Below, in pieces: positions 33,014 to 39,921 of a stretch of 39,933 nucleotides of DNA. A program made the position numbers and the translations under genes. Position 1 is the first letter of the stretch; each line of letters opens with the position of its first letter. Below the pieces are notes generated by a model. It saw only the letters and a list, made by a program, of their open reading frames with translations, was not told the DNA's origin and searched no databases. Origin of the DNA: Comamonadaceae bacterium G21597-S1. GTDB lineage: Bacteria; Pseudomonadota; Gammaproteobacteria; Burkholderiales; Burkholderiaceae_C. The DNA lies in assembly GCA_027214345.1 (NCBI GenBank), contig JAPWHR010000025.1:1-39933 (forward strand), in the 5' to 3' direction.

Positions 33014-33899
33014 CGGGTGTGTCTCCTGTCGCGGTGTGGGTGGTGAAGATGGCGTGGGGCGTGGTCCATGACACGTCGTTGGCCGCACGCAACTCGGCCA
33101 GCAGGCTGCGCATGGCCCGGATGCGGCTTGGCATGCCGCTGAGCCAGGGGTGGATGGACAGCCCGAACACGGCGTCGCGCCGGCCGTCGCGGCATTCGGC
33201 GCGCAGCCGCTCGAACGCGCTGGCGGCCAGCGCGGCATGGTCGCGCGGCTCGATGTGGCGCAGCCATTGGCATTGGACGTCGTCCCATTCGGCCGACAGC
33301 GGGATCGCCAGCAGCGGCGGTTCGGCATGTTGCCAATAAGGCTGGTCGTCGTTGCACCAGTCCAGCGTGTAGCGGATGCCGCAGCGGGCCAGCAGTGTGT
33401 GTGTATCCGGCGTCGTGCCCCAGTCCTGGCTGAGCCAGCCCTGCGGCTGCACGCCGGTGGCCCGCGCCAGCGTATCGATGCACTGCGTGATGTGTTGCTC
33501 CTGCTCGGCCAGCGTCATGCCGGAATGCATCATGCGCGTGGCGGCCATGCCGTGCGCCAGCCATTCGCAACCTGCCTCCTGCAGCGCATGCACCAGCGCG
33601 GGCAGGCGTTGCACGGCCATGGCGTTGGCCGCCACGACCGGCCGGATGCCGGCATCGCGCAAGGCGTCGAGCACCCGGAACAGGCCGATGCGCAGCCCGT
33701 ATTCGCGCTGGCTCCAGCTGCGGTAGTCCGGCGTGAAGCTGCCGAATTCGCCGACCATGCGCGGATCGCGCACCGCATCGGGTGGTGGGCAGGCCTCCCA
33801 GTGCTCCAGCAACAGCACCACGAACGCGCGCAGCGTGCCCGGCGTGGCAGCGCGCGGGCGCCGGGGCAGGGCCGAATAGTCGTACACCGTGTGGTCCAT
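33000..33899 (-). CDS. Divergent polysaccharide deacetylase-fold protein (fourth paralogue)
   Basis: A 299-residue PuuE-like protein: QREYGLRIGLFRVLDALRDA, EWLAHGMAATRMMHSGM (in place of SHGxYNTRY), GWLSQDWGTTPDTHTLLARC, YTLDWCNDDQPY and LSIHPWLSGMPSRIRAMRS. It lacks the N-terminal WPGGARVA strand seen in the others, having a short LRAFVVLLLEHWEACPP start. Start at 33899 (MDHTVYDYS) has AAAGG 7 bases upstream; an ATG at 33953 has none. It leads a minus-strand unit with MmgE/PrpD and is divergent from the livKHMGF importer. Confidence 0.84.
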   Translation of the reverse strand: MDHTVYDYSALPRRPRAATPGTLRAFVVLLLEHWEACPPPDAVRDPRMVGEFGSFTPDYRSWSQREYGLRIGLFRVLDALRDAGIRPVVAANAMAVQRLPALVHALQEAGCEWLAHGMAATRMMHSGMTLAEQEQHITQCIDTLARATGVQPQGWLSQDWGTTPDTHTLLARCGIRYTLDWCNDDQPYWQHAEPPLLAIPLSAEWDDVQCQWLRHIEPRDHAALAASAFERLRAECRDGRRDAVFGLSIHPWLSGMPSRIRAMRSLLAELRAANDVSWTTPHAIFTTHTATGDTPDGLS

Positions 33900-33943
33900 C
33901 GGGTGGCCTTTCTGGCGGGTTCGAACACCGGGTTTTGCCGGAG

Positions 33944-34002
33944 TTGACTTCACCGTTCCAACGGTGCATAGTCTAGTTCAATTGTTCTATCAATGGAACA
34001 AT
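33944..34002. promoter_or_regulatory. Overlapping divergent promoters with two inverted-repeat operators
   Basis: Plus strand: TTGACT (33944-33949), 17 bases, CATAGT (33967-33972). Minus strand: TTGATA (33993-33988), 17 bases, TATGCA (33970-33965). Operator 1, CACCGTT-CC-AACGGTG (33951-33966), fills the plus-strand spacer. Operator 2, ATTGTTC-N8-GAACAAT (33981-34002), lies at the plus start and minus -35. The second resembles IclR-type GTTC/GAAC sites. No regulator gene is adjacent in the window. Confidence 0.55.
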
Positions 34003-34043
34003 GGCGCATCGACCCCTTGTCATCAACCACCGTGAGGACTCCC

Positions 34044-35258
34044 ATGAAAACCACCCACCCACTGTCGCGTCGATTGATTCTGCAAGCTGGCGCCGCCAGC
34101 GCCGTGCTGGGCGCTCCCGGCATGCTGCTGGCCCAGCCCAAGCCGGTGAAGGTCGGCCTGGTGCATCCGGTCAGTGGCGGTCTCGCCTACAGCGGCGGCC
34201 AGTCGCGCATGGGTGCCCAGCTGGCGATCGACGAAGTTAACGCCGCCGGCGGCATCAAGGCCATGGGCGGTGCCAAGCTCGAGGCCCTGCTGGGGGATTC
34301 GCAGTCGCGACCCGAGGTCGGCGTGAGCGAGGTCGAGCGCATGGAGCAGGACGGCGTGGCCGCCTACCTGGGCTGTTTCTCCAGCGGCATTGCACTGCCC
34401 GCCACCCAGGCGGCCGCCAAATACAACACGCCGTTCCTGATCGACGTGGGCGCGTCCGACCTGATCGTCAACCGCGGCCTGAAGAACGTGTTCCGGCTCA
34501 AGCCTGGTTTCGGCAAGTGCGTGGACGACGCCATCGTGGCACTGGGCGACATCAACAAGGGCGCCGGCGGCGTGGCCAAGACTGCCGTGCTGGTGCATGA
34601 GGAGTCCGAGTTCGGTACCGGTACGGCCAAGCTGCTGGGCGGCAAGTTGCCGAGCATCAACATCCAGCCGCTCGAGACCATCAAGCATGCCAATCCCACG
34701 CGCGACTTCTCCAACATCGCGCTGCGCATCAAGAGCCTCAAGCCCGACCTGGTGATCATGAGCAACTACCAGAACGAATACGTGCTGCTGGCGCGCACGC
34801 TGATGCAGCAGAAGGTCGATGTCGCGGCGATGTTCAGCGTGCTCGGCGGCGGCTTCAACTACAAGCTGGTCAAGGAACAACCCGACGTGGCCCAGTACAT
34901 GATGGACTTCAATCACTGGTTCAATCCGCGCAGCGCCAAGGCCATGGCCTTGAAGAAGCAGGTCGAGGCCAAGGGCGGACTGTTCACCTTCGAGGTCTAC
35001 CTGTCGTACAACTGCATCATGCTGTATGCGGACGCGCTGCAACGTGCCGCGTCGGCCGACAAGGAAAAAGTCATCGCTGCACTGGCCGCGAGCACCTGGT
35101 TCCCCGACATGATGCCGTACGGCCCGACCAAGTTCGTCAACGGACAGAACGAAGGCGGCCGTGGTGCGTTGCTGCAGGCGTCCAAGGTCGACATCGACGT
35201 GGTGGCGCCCGAGCAGTTCGCGTCGGCCAAGCCGGTGTTCCCGCGCCCGAAATCGTGA
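34044..35258 (+). CDS. livK: Branched-chain amino-acid type ABC transporter substrate-binding protein
   Basis: A 404-residue periplasmic binding protein of the LivK/Leu-Ile-Val class. The signal has a twin-arginine-like motif (PLSRRLILQAGAASAVLGAP), cleaved about residue 31 (LLAQ). The mature part starts KVGLVHPVSGGLAYSGGQSR, followed by GAQLAIDEVNAAGGIKAM and LLGDSQSRPEVGVSEVERM. Start at 34044 has GAGGA 7 bases upstream. In Burkholderiales these proteins often bind amides, ureas or aromatic acids rather than branched-chain amino acids, which fits the surrounding hydrolases. Expressed from the divergent regulated promoter. The symbol denotes the family, not the ligand. Confidence 0.9.
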   Translation: MKTTHPLSRRLILQAGAASAVLGAPGMLLAQPKPVKVGLVHPVSGGLAYSGGQSRMGAQLAIDEVNAAGGIKAMGGAKLEALLGDSQSRPEVGVSEVERMEQDGVAAYLGCFSSGIALPATQAAAKYNTPFLIDVGASDLIVNRGLKNVFRLKPGFGKCVDDAIVALGDINKGAGGVAKTAVLVHEESEFGTGTAKLLGGKLPSINIQPLETIKHANPTRDFSNIALRIKSLKPDLVIMSNYQNEYVLLARTLMQQKVDVAAMFSVLGGGFNYKLVKEQPDVAQYMMDFNHWFNPRSAKAMALKKQVEAKGGLFTFEVYLSYNCIMLYADALQRAASADKEKVIAALAASTWFPDMMPYGPTKFVNGQNEGGRGALLQASKVDIDVVAPEQFASAKPVFPRPKS

Positions 35259-35282
35259 GCTGAGCCTGGCGGCTGACCCTCG

Positions 35283-35313
35283 GCCGACCTGCGCTGCGGC
35301 AGCGCAGGTCGGC
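35283..35313 (+). other. Intergenic stem-loop between livK and livH
   Basis: GCCGACCTGCGCTG (35283-35296) and its exact complement (35300-35313) form a 14-bp stem with a CGG loop, 24 bases after the livK stop and 20 before livH. With no T-tract it is more likely an mRNA stabiliser or partial terminator that favours livK product than a full terminator. Confidence 0.65.
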
Positions 35314-35333
35314 AACCAACTCCAGGAGGTTCC

Positions 35334-36203
35334 GTGGACGCGAACATCATTGCCGCGGCGGCCATCAACGGCCTGCTGCTGGGCGGCATCTACACGCTGG
35401 TGGCATCCGGCCTGACGCTGATCTATGGCGTGCTGCACATCATCAACTTCGCCCATGGCAGCATGCTGATGCTGGCCATGTTCGGCGTGTTCTACCTGCT
35501 GACACTGCTGGGCATCGACCCGTATCTGTCGATTTTCATCATGGTGCCGGCGATGTTCGTGCTCGGCTACCTGCTGTACAAGGGCCTGATCGGCCGCCTG
35601 TCCAGCGGCAAGGACGAGAACATCCTGTTGGTGACGCTTGGGCTGTCGATCCTGATCGAGAACCTGGCGCTGATGTTCTTCAAGGGCGACTCGCGCACCA
35701 TCCTGGTCTCGTATTCGGACACCATGGTCGAGGTGGGCCCGGCCTTCGTGCCGCTGCCCAAGCTGATCTCGTTCGCCGTGGCCATGGGCCTGTGCGCCGC
35801 GCTGGGCCTGTTCATGCAGCGCACCGACACCGGCCGCGCGATCCGCGCGGTCGCCAAGGAACGCGTCGGCGCGCGCCTGGTGGGCATCGACGTGGACCGG
35901 ATCTTCGCGATCTCCTACGGTATCGGCCTGGCCACGCTGGGCGCGGCGGCCTCGTTGATGATGCCGATCTTCTACGTGTCGCCCACCGTCGGCCATGTGT
36001 TCGTGCTGGTGGCCTTCACCGTCGTCGTGCTCGGCGGCATGGGCAGCTTCCTGGGCGCCGTCGTCGGCGGCCTGATCATCGGCCTGACCGAGTCCTTCGG
36101 CGGCCTGTTCCTGGGCGAGAGCATGGGGCAGATCGGCATCTCGCTGATCTTCATCCTGATCCTGCTGTTCCGGCCCTCGGGGCTGTTCGGAGCCAAGTCA
36201 TGA
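35334..36203 (+). CDS. livH: Branched-chain amino-acid type ABC permease LivH
   Basis: A 289-residue inner-membrane permease. The family blocks AINGLLLGGIYTLVASGLTL, YGVLHIINFAHGSMLMLAMF and FTVVVLGGMGSFLGAVVGG are present, and the cytoplasmic coupling segment is TDTGRAIRAVAKERVGARLVG-like. Start is the GTG at 35334, with AGGAGG 5 bases upstream. The stop overlaps livM by 4 bases. Forms the translocation pore with LivM. Confidence 0.93.
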   Translation: MDANIIAAAAINGLLLGGIYTLVASGLTLIYGVLHIINFAHGSMLMLAMFGVFYLLTLLGIDPYLSIFIMVPAMFVLGYLLYKGLIGRLSSGKDENILLVTLGLSILIENLALMFFKGDSRTILVSYSDTMVEVGPAFVPLPKLISFAVAMGLCAALGLFMQRTDTGRAIRAVAKERVGARLVGIDVDRIFAISYGIGLATLGAAASLMMPIFYVSPTVGHVFVLVAFTVVVLGGMGSFLGAVVGGLIIGLTESFGGLFLGESMGQIGISLIFILILLFRPSGLFGAKS

Positions 36204-37189
36204 GCACGACGACGCCGTCGGATCTCAAACCCATTGCGTGGAAGCTGCACCTGTCGGTGCTGGCGGTGGCGATCGCGTTCCCGTTCGTGTTCCCGTCCAG
36301 CTTCATGGTCAACTTTGGCGTGCTGGCCCTGTTCTATGCCTTCATCGGCCAGTCCTGGAACATCTCGGGCGGTTTTGCCGGCCAGCTGTCGTTCGGGCAC
36401 GTGGCGTTTTTTGGTGTCGGGGCGTATGCATCGACGATTGCGCAGATGCGGCTGGGCATATCGCCCTGGCTGGGCCTGCCGATCGCGGCGCTGGCGGGCG
36501 CATTCGTCGGCGGCGTGATCGCGGTGCTGTCGTTCCGTGCCGGCCTCAAGGGCTCGTATTTCGCGCTGATCACGCTGGCCTTTGCCGAGGTGCTGCGTAT
36601 CGTCAGCAACTCGATCGGCATCACCGGCGGCGGCCTGGGCCTGCTGATCCCGATGAACATCGGCGCGCAGAACCTGCAGTTCGCCGAGCGCAGCGGCTTC
36701 TATTTCCTGATCCTGGTGCTGGCCGCCGGTTCGGTGGCGCTGGCCGAATGGTTGCGGCGCTCGCGTTTCGGCGCACAGCTCGCGGCGATCCGCGAGAACG
36801 AGGATTCGGCCAAGGCGCTGGGCATCAACGTGTTCGCCGAGAAGGTCAAGGTCATGCTGATTTCCGGCGCCATCGGCGGCGTGGGCGGGTGTTTCTTCGC
36901 CCAGTATTTCCTGTACATCGATCCGCTGATCGCGTTTGGCACCGACAAGTCCATCGAGATGCTGCTGGTGAGCATGATCGGCGGAGCCGGCACCGTCTAC
37001 GGGCCGCTCGTGGGTTCGGTGCTGTTGGCGGCGGTCGGTGACGTCACCCGCACGCTGACCCAGATCCAGGGGCTTTCGCTGGTGCTGTACGGCGCCTTGC
37101 TGGTGGTCATCATCGCCTTCCTTCCCAATGGCCTGATCGACCTGTTCAGCCGCAAGCGTGGTGGCGGCAAACCGGGGAAAAAGAAATGA
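36200..37189 (+). CDS. livM: Branched-chain amino-acid type ABC permease LivM
   Basis: A 329-residue permease. Family features are FAGQLSFGHVAFFGVGAYAS, GLKGSYFALITLAFAEVLRI, the coupling segment FGAQLAAIRENEDSAKALGI and MLLVSMIGGAGTVYGPLVGS. The C-terminus is basic and Gly/Lys-rich (SRKRGGGKPGKKK). ATG overlaps livH and its stop overlaps livG, 4 bases each, so translation is coupled throughout. Confidence 0.94.
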   Translation: MSTTTPSDLKPIAWKLHLSVLAVAIAFPFVFPSSFMVNFGVLALFYAFIGQSWNISGGFAGQLSFGHVAFFGVGAYASTIAQMRLGISPWLGLPIAALAGAFVGGVIAVLSFRAGLKGSYFALITLAFAEVLRIVSNSIGITGGGLGLLIPMNIGAQNLQFAERSGFYFLILVLAAGSVALAEWLRRSRFGAQLAAIRENEDSAKALGINVFAEKVKVMLISGAIGGVGGCFFAQYFLYIDPLIAFGTDKSIEMLLVSMIGGAGTVYGPLVGSVLLAAVGDVTRTLTQIQGLSLVLYGALLVVIIAFLPNGLIDLFSRKRGGGKPGKKK

Positions 37190-37941
37190 TGTTGCAGGTA
37201 TCGAACCTGAGCAAGGTCTTCGGCGGCCTGCGCGCGGTGGACGACGCCAGCCTGCAGGTGGAGCAGGGCCGCATCGTGGCGCTGATCGGCCCCAATGGCG
37301 CCGGCAAGACGACGCTGTTCGCCTGCATCGCCGGGTTTCATCCGGTCAGCGGCGGCCGGGTGCATTTCATGGGCCAGGACATCACCGGCTGGCCGGTGCA
37401 CCGGATCGCGCGTGCCGGCATGGTGCGCACGTTCCAGATCACGCAGCCGTTCGCCAAGCTCACGGTGCACGAGAACATTGCGGTCGGCGCCTACCAGCAG
37501 TTCCACGACCGCCACGAAGCCTGGGAACACGCGCGCGCGGTCGCGCGCCGGGTCGGCATGGAAGGCCAGCTGGCGCAGCCGGCCTCCGGGCTGACGGTGG
37601 CCGGACGCAAGCGGCTGGAACTGGCCCGCGCGCTGGCCACCGGACCGAAGCTGCTGCTGCTCGACGAGGTCATGGCCGGCCTCAATCCGACGGAGATCCT
37701 GGAGATCATCGGCATCATCCGGCTGATCCGCGACAGCGGCGTCACCGTGCTGCTGATCGAACACGTGATGCATGCGGTGATGAGCCTGTCCGACCACATC
37801 TACGTGTTGTCGTACGGCAAGATCATCGCCCAGGGCGCGCCGCAGGAGGTGGTGAACAACCCGGCCGTGATCGAGGCCTACCTCGGTCGCGGCAGTGCCG
37901 AGCCGGCACCCGGTACACCGGCGGAGGCGACCCATGCTTGA
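37186..37941 (+). CDS. livG: Branched-chain amino-acid type ABC ATPase LivG
   Basis: A 251-residue ATPase. Walker A GPNGAGKT is at 35-42, Walker B LLLLDE at 156-161, and the signature position is LTVAGRKRLELARAL (136-150) in place of LSGGQ, a variant found in a LivG subgroup. The LivG C-terminal extension (VVNNPAVIEAYLG) is present. ATG at 37186 overlaps the livM stop by 4 bases; the adjacent second ATG at 37189 is an alternative. The stop lies 8 bases inside livF. Energises the importer together with LivF. Confidence 0.94.
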   Translation: MMLQVSNLSKVFGGLRAVDDASLQVEQGRIVALIGPNGAGKTTLFACIAGFHPVSGGRVHFMGQDITGWPVHRIARAGMVRTFQITQPFAKLTVHENIAVGAYQQFHDRHEAWEHARAVARRVGMEGQLAQPASGLTVAGRKRLELARALATGPKLLLLDEVMAGLNPTEILEIIGIIRLIRDSGVTVLLIEHVMHAVMSLSDHIYVLSYGKIIAQGAPQEVVNNPAVIEAYLGRGSAEPAPGTPAEATHA

Positions 37942-38635
37942 AATTCGCCAATTGCACGCCGGCTACGGCAGCATCGAGATCCTGCGCGGCATCGACCTGG
38001 ACGTGGGCCAGGGCGAGATCGTGGCGGTGCTGGGCAGCAACGGCGTGGGCAAGTCGACGCTGAACAACAACATCTCGGCGCTGTACCGGCCGTTCTCCGG
38101 GTCGATCCGGTTCCAGGGCGAGGAACTGGTGGGCCTGAGCTCGACCGAGATCGTCAAGCGCGGCGTGATCCACGTGCCCGAGGGGCGGCGCGTGTTCCCG
38201 AACCTCAACGTGCGCGAGAACCTGGAGACCGGCAGCCTGGTGCGGGGCCGCGCGCATCGTGCCGACAACCTCGAGAAAGTGGTGACCATCTTCCCGCGGC
38301 TGAAGGAGCGCTTCAGCCAGTCGGCGGGCACCTTGTCCGGCGGCGAGCAGCAGATGCTGGCGATCGGGCGCGGCCTGATGGCCGAGCCGGTGCTGCTGAT
38401 CATGGACGAACCGTCGCTGGGCCTGTCGCCGCTGCTGGTCGAGGAGATGTTCGCACTCATCGTCAGGATGAACCGCGAAGGCCAGTCCATCCTGCTGATG
38501 GAGCAGAACGCGGTGCAGACGCTCGCGATCGCGCACCGCGGCTACATCATCGAGAACGGCGCCGTCGCGATGCAGGGCGACGCCGATGCGCTGGCACGGG
38601 ATCCGGACCTGCGCAAGAACTACCTGGGCCTGTAG
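37934..38635 (+). CDS. livF: Branched-chain amino-acid type ABC ATPase LivF
   Basis: A 233-residue ATPase. Walker A GSNGVGKS (34-41), Q-loop region VPEGRRVFPNLNVRENL, signature LSGGEQQ (134-140) and Walker B VLLIMDEP (153-160) are intact. Ends with DADALARDPDLRKNYLGL, the usual LivF C-terminus. Overlaps livG by 8 bases. The SDR gene begins 3 bases after its stop, so the catabolic genes downstream are in the same operon as the importer. Confidence 0.95.
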   Translation: MLEIRQLHAGYGSIEILRGIDLDVGQGEIVAVLGSNGVGKSTLNNNISALYRPFSGSIRFQGEELVGLSSTEIVKRGVIHVPEGRRVFPNLNVRENLETGSLVRGRAHRADNLEKVVTIFPRLKERFSQSAGTLSGGEQQMLAIGRGLMAEPVLLIMDEPSLGLSPLLVEEMFALIVRMNREGQSILLMEQNAVQTLAIAHRGYIIENGAVAMQGDADALARDPDLRKNYLGL

Positions 38636-38638
38636 CCG

Positions 38639-39412
38639 ATGTCGCGAGAACCGTTCGAACCATTGGCGCCGGAACTGGCCGGCCGGCATGTGCTGGTGAC
38701 CGGCGCGGGCTCCGGCATCGGCCTGGCGACGGCGTCGCTGCTGCAGCGATACGGCGCCCGGGTCGCTGCCGCGGTGCAGGATGCCAGCCAGGCGGCCCAG
38801 GTAGGCAAGATGCTGCCCGGCGCCAGGGTGCTGGAGCAGGATCTGCTTGACGAGGCCGGTTGCGTCGCGTTGCCCGCGCGCGCGGCGCAGGTCCTCGGTG
38901 GCCTGGACGGCCTGGCCTGCTGCGCCGGCATCTTCTTCAAGAAGGGTTCGGACGACACCCGCGTGCAGGAGTGGCGCCAGACGCTGGAGCTGAACCTGAC
39001 TGCGACCTTCCTGCTTGCGCGCGCGGCGATCGCCCGCATGCGCCAGGGGCATGCGAACGCGCCCAGCGTGGTCGTGGTCACGAGCCAGATCGGCCTGGTC
39101 GGTCACGCACGTGGTGCGGCCTATGCCGCGTCCAAGGCCGGTCTCAATGGCATGGTCAAGTCGCTGGCGCTCGAGTGGGCGGGCGAGGGCATCCGGGTCA
39201 ACGCGGTCGGCCCGGGCCCGGTACGGACCGCCATGTTGTCCGCCGTCACCGCCGATGCGCAGGCGCTGGCTGCGATGGAGCAGAGCATTCCGATGGGTCG
39301 GCTCGGTGAGCCGCACGAGATCGCCGAACTGATCGGCTTCCTGCTGTCCAGCCGCGCTGCCTTCATCACCGGCCAGGTGGTGTGCGCCGACGGAGGTTTT
39401 ACCGCGCGATGA
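38639..39412 (+). CDS. SDR family NAD(P)-dependent oxidoreductase
   Basis: A 257-residue classical short-chain dehydrogenase. The cofactor loop TGAGSGIG is at 21-28. The catalytic residues are Asn119 (LELNLTATF), Ser149 (VVVVTSQIGLVG), Tyr162 and Lys166 (YAASK). The C-terminal AFITGQVVCADGGFTAR is typical. It oxidises or reduces an alcohol/carbonyl of a pathway intermediate taken up by the adjoining importer. Its stop overlaps the DUF4387 gene by 4 bases. Confidence 0.93.
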   Translation: MSREPFEPLAPELAGRHVLVTGAGSGIGLATASLLQRYGARVAAAVQDASQAAQVGKMLPGARVLEQDLLDEAGCVALPARAAQVLGGLDGLACCAGIFFKKGSDDTRVQEWRQTLELNLTATFLLARAAIARMRQGHANAPSVVVVTSQIGLVGHARGAAYAASKAGLNGMVKSLALEWAGEGIRVNAVGPGPVRTAMLSAVTADAQALAAMEQSIPMGRLGEPHEIAELIGFLLSSRAAFITGQVVCADGGFTAR

Positions 39413-39735
39413 CCATGATGGAACCGTCCCGGCAGTCCCTGGCCGAGCTGGCGCAGGTGATCCGCAGCAAGAACGCCGGCCCGACCCAGCTGACGATCGA
39501 CGTCTTCCTGCGCGACGCGCAGGCCTATGCGCTGGCGGCACGCAGCCCGGCGCTGTCGTGCGCGGCAGTCGCGGCGCGCTACGGCCTGGCGGAACACCAG
39601 GTGCAGCGCCACCTGCTGGCCGGGATCCAGGCGATCAAGTATGTCCTGCCCCGCACCATCGTGGCCGGCAGCCCCGGCGACGGCGACGTGTACGGCGCGC
39701 AGCAACACGGGCCCATGTTGGACATCGTGCCATGA
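39409..39735 (+). CDS. DUF4387 family protein
   Basis: A 108-residue DUF4387 protein: LAQVIRSKNAGPTQLTIDVF near the start, QAIKYVLPRTIVAGSPGDGD, then VYGAQQHGPMLDIVP at the end. DUF4387 proteins commonly neighbour or are fused to AtuA/DUF1446 acyl-CoA-type catabolic proteins, so an AtuA-like gene may follow beyond the window. Start at 39409 overlaps the SDR stop. Its own TGA stop (39733-39735) overlaps the ATG of the first micro-ORF of the tandem repeat. Confidence 0.88.
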   Translation: MTMMEPSRQSLAELAQVIRSKNAGPTQLTIDVFLRDAQAYALAARSPALSCAAVAARYGLAEHQVQRHLLAGIQAIKYVLPRTIVAGSPGDGDVYGAQQHGPMLDIVP

Positions 39736-39797
39736 GCGCGCCGGGCCGTTCCCAAGCGCGAATCCCGCAGCGCGCAGCGCGGAGGGTCTTCGAGTGA
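39732..39797 (+). CDS. Micro-ORF 1 of the tandem array (21 residues)
   Basis: ATG at 39732 overlaps the DUF4387 stop as ATGA. The peptide begins MSAPGRSQARIP, continues QRAARRVFE and ends at TGA 39795-39797. It has five Arg. No Shine-Dalgarno precedes this first copy, so it depends on termination-reinitiation from DUF4387. Whether a stable peptide is made is unknown. Confidence 0.4.
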   Translation: MSAPGRSQARIPQRAARRVFE

Positions 39798-39859
39798 GCG
39801 CGCCGGGCCGTTCCCAAGCGCGAATCCCGCAGCGCGCAGCGCGGAGGGTCTTCGAGTGA
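39794..39859 (+). CDS. Micro-ORF 2 of the tandem array (21 residues)
   Basis: GTG at 39794 overlaps the stop of micro-ORF 1 as GTGA and has GGAGGG 7 bases upstream. The peptide matches micro-ORF 1 apart from the start codon. Ends at TGA 39857-39859. Confidence 0.4.
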   Translation: MSAPGRSQARIPQRAARRVFE

Positions 39860-39921
39860 GCGCGCCGGGCCGTTCCCAAGCGCGAATCCCGCAGCGCGCA
39901 GCGCGGAGGGTCTTCGAGTGA
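39856..39921 (+). CDS. Micro-ORF 3 of the tandem array (21 residues)
   Basis: GTG at 39856 overlaps the stop of micro-ORF 2 and has the same ribosome-binding site. Ends at TGA 39919-39921, which overlaps the GTG (39918) of a fourth copy truncated by the window edge. Confidence 0.4.
   Translation: MSAPGRSQARIPQRAARRVFE

Noticed and set aside
34044-38635. Naming the liv operon as a true leucine/isoleucine/valine importer
   Set aside because: Family members take many ligands, and the catabolic context suggests an amide- or acid-type compound. The liv symbols are used only for subunit type.
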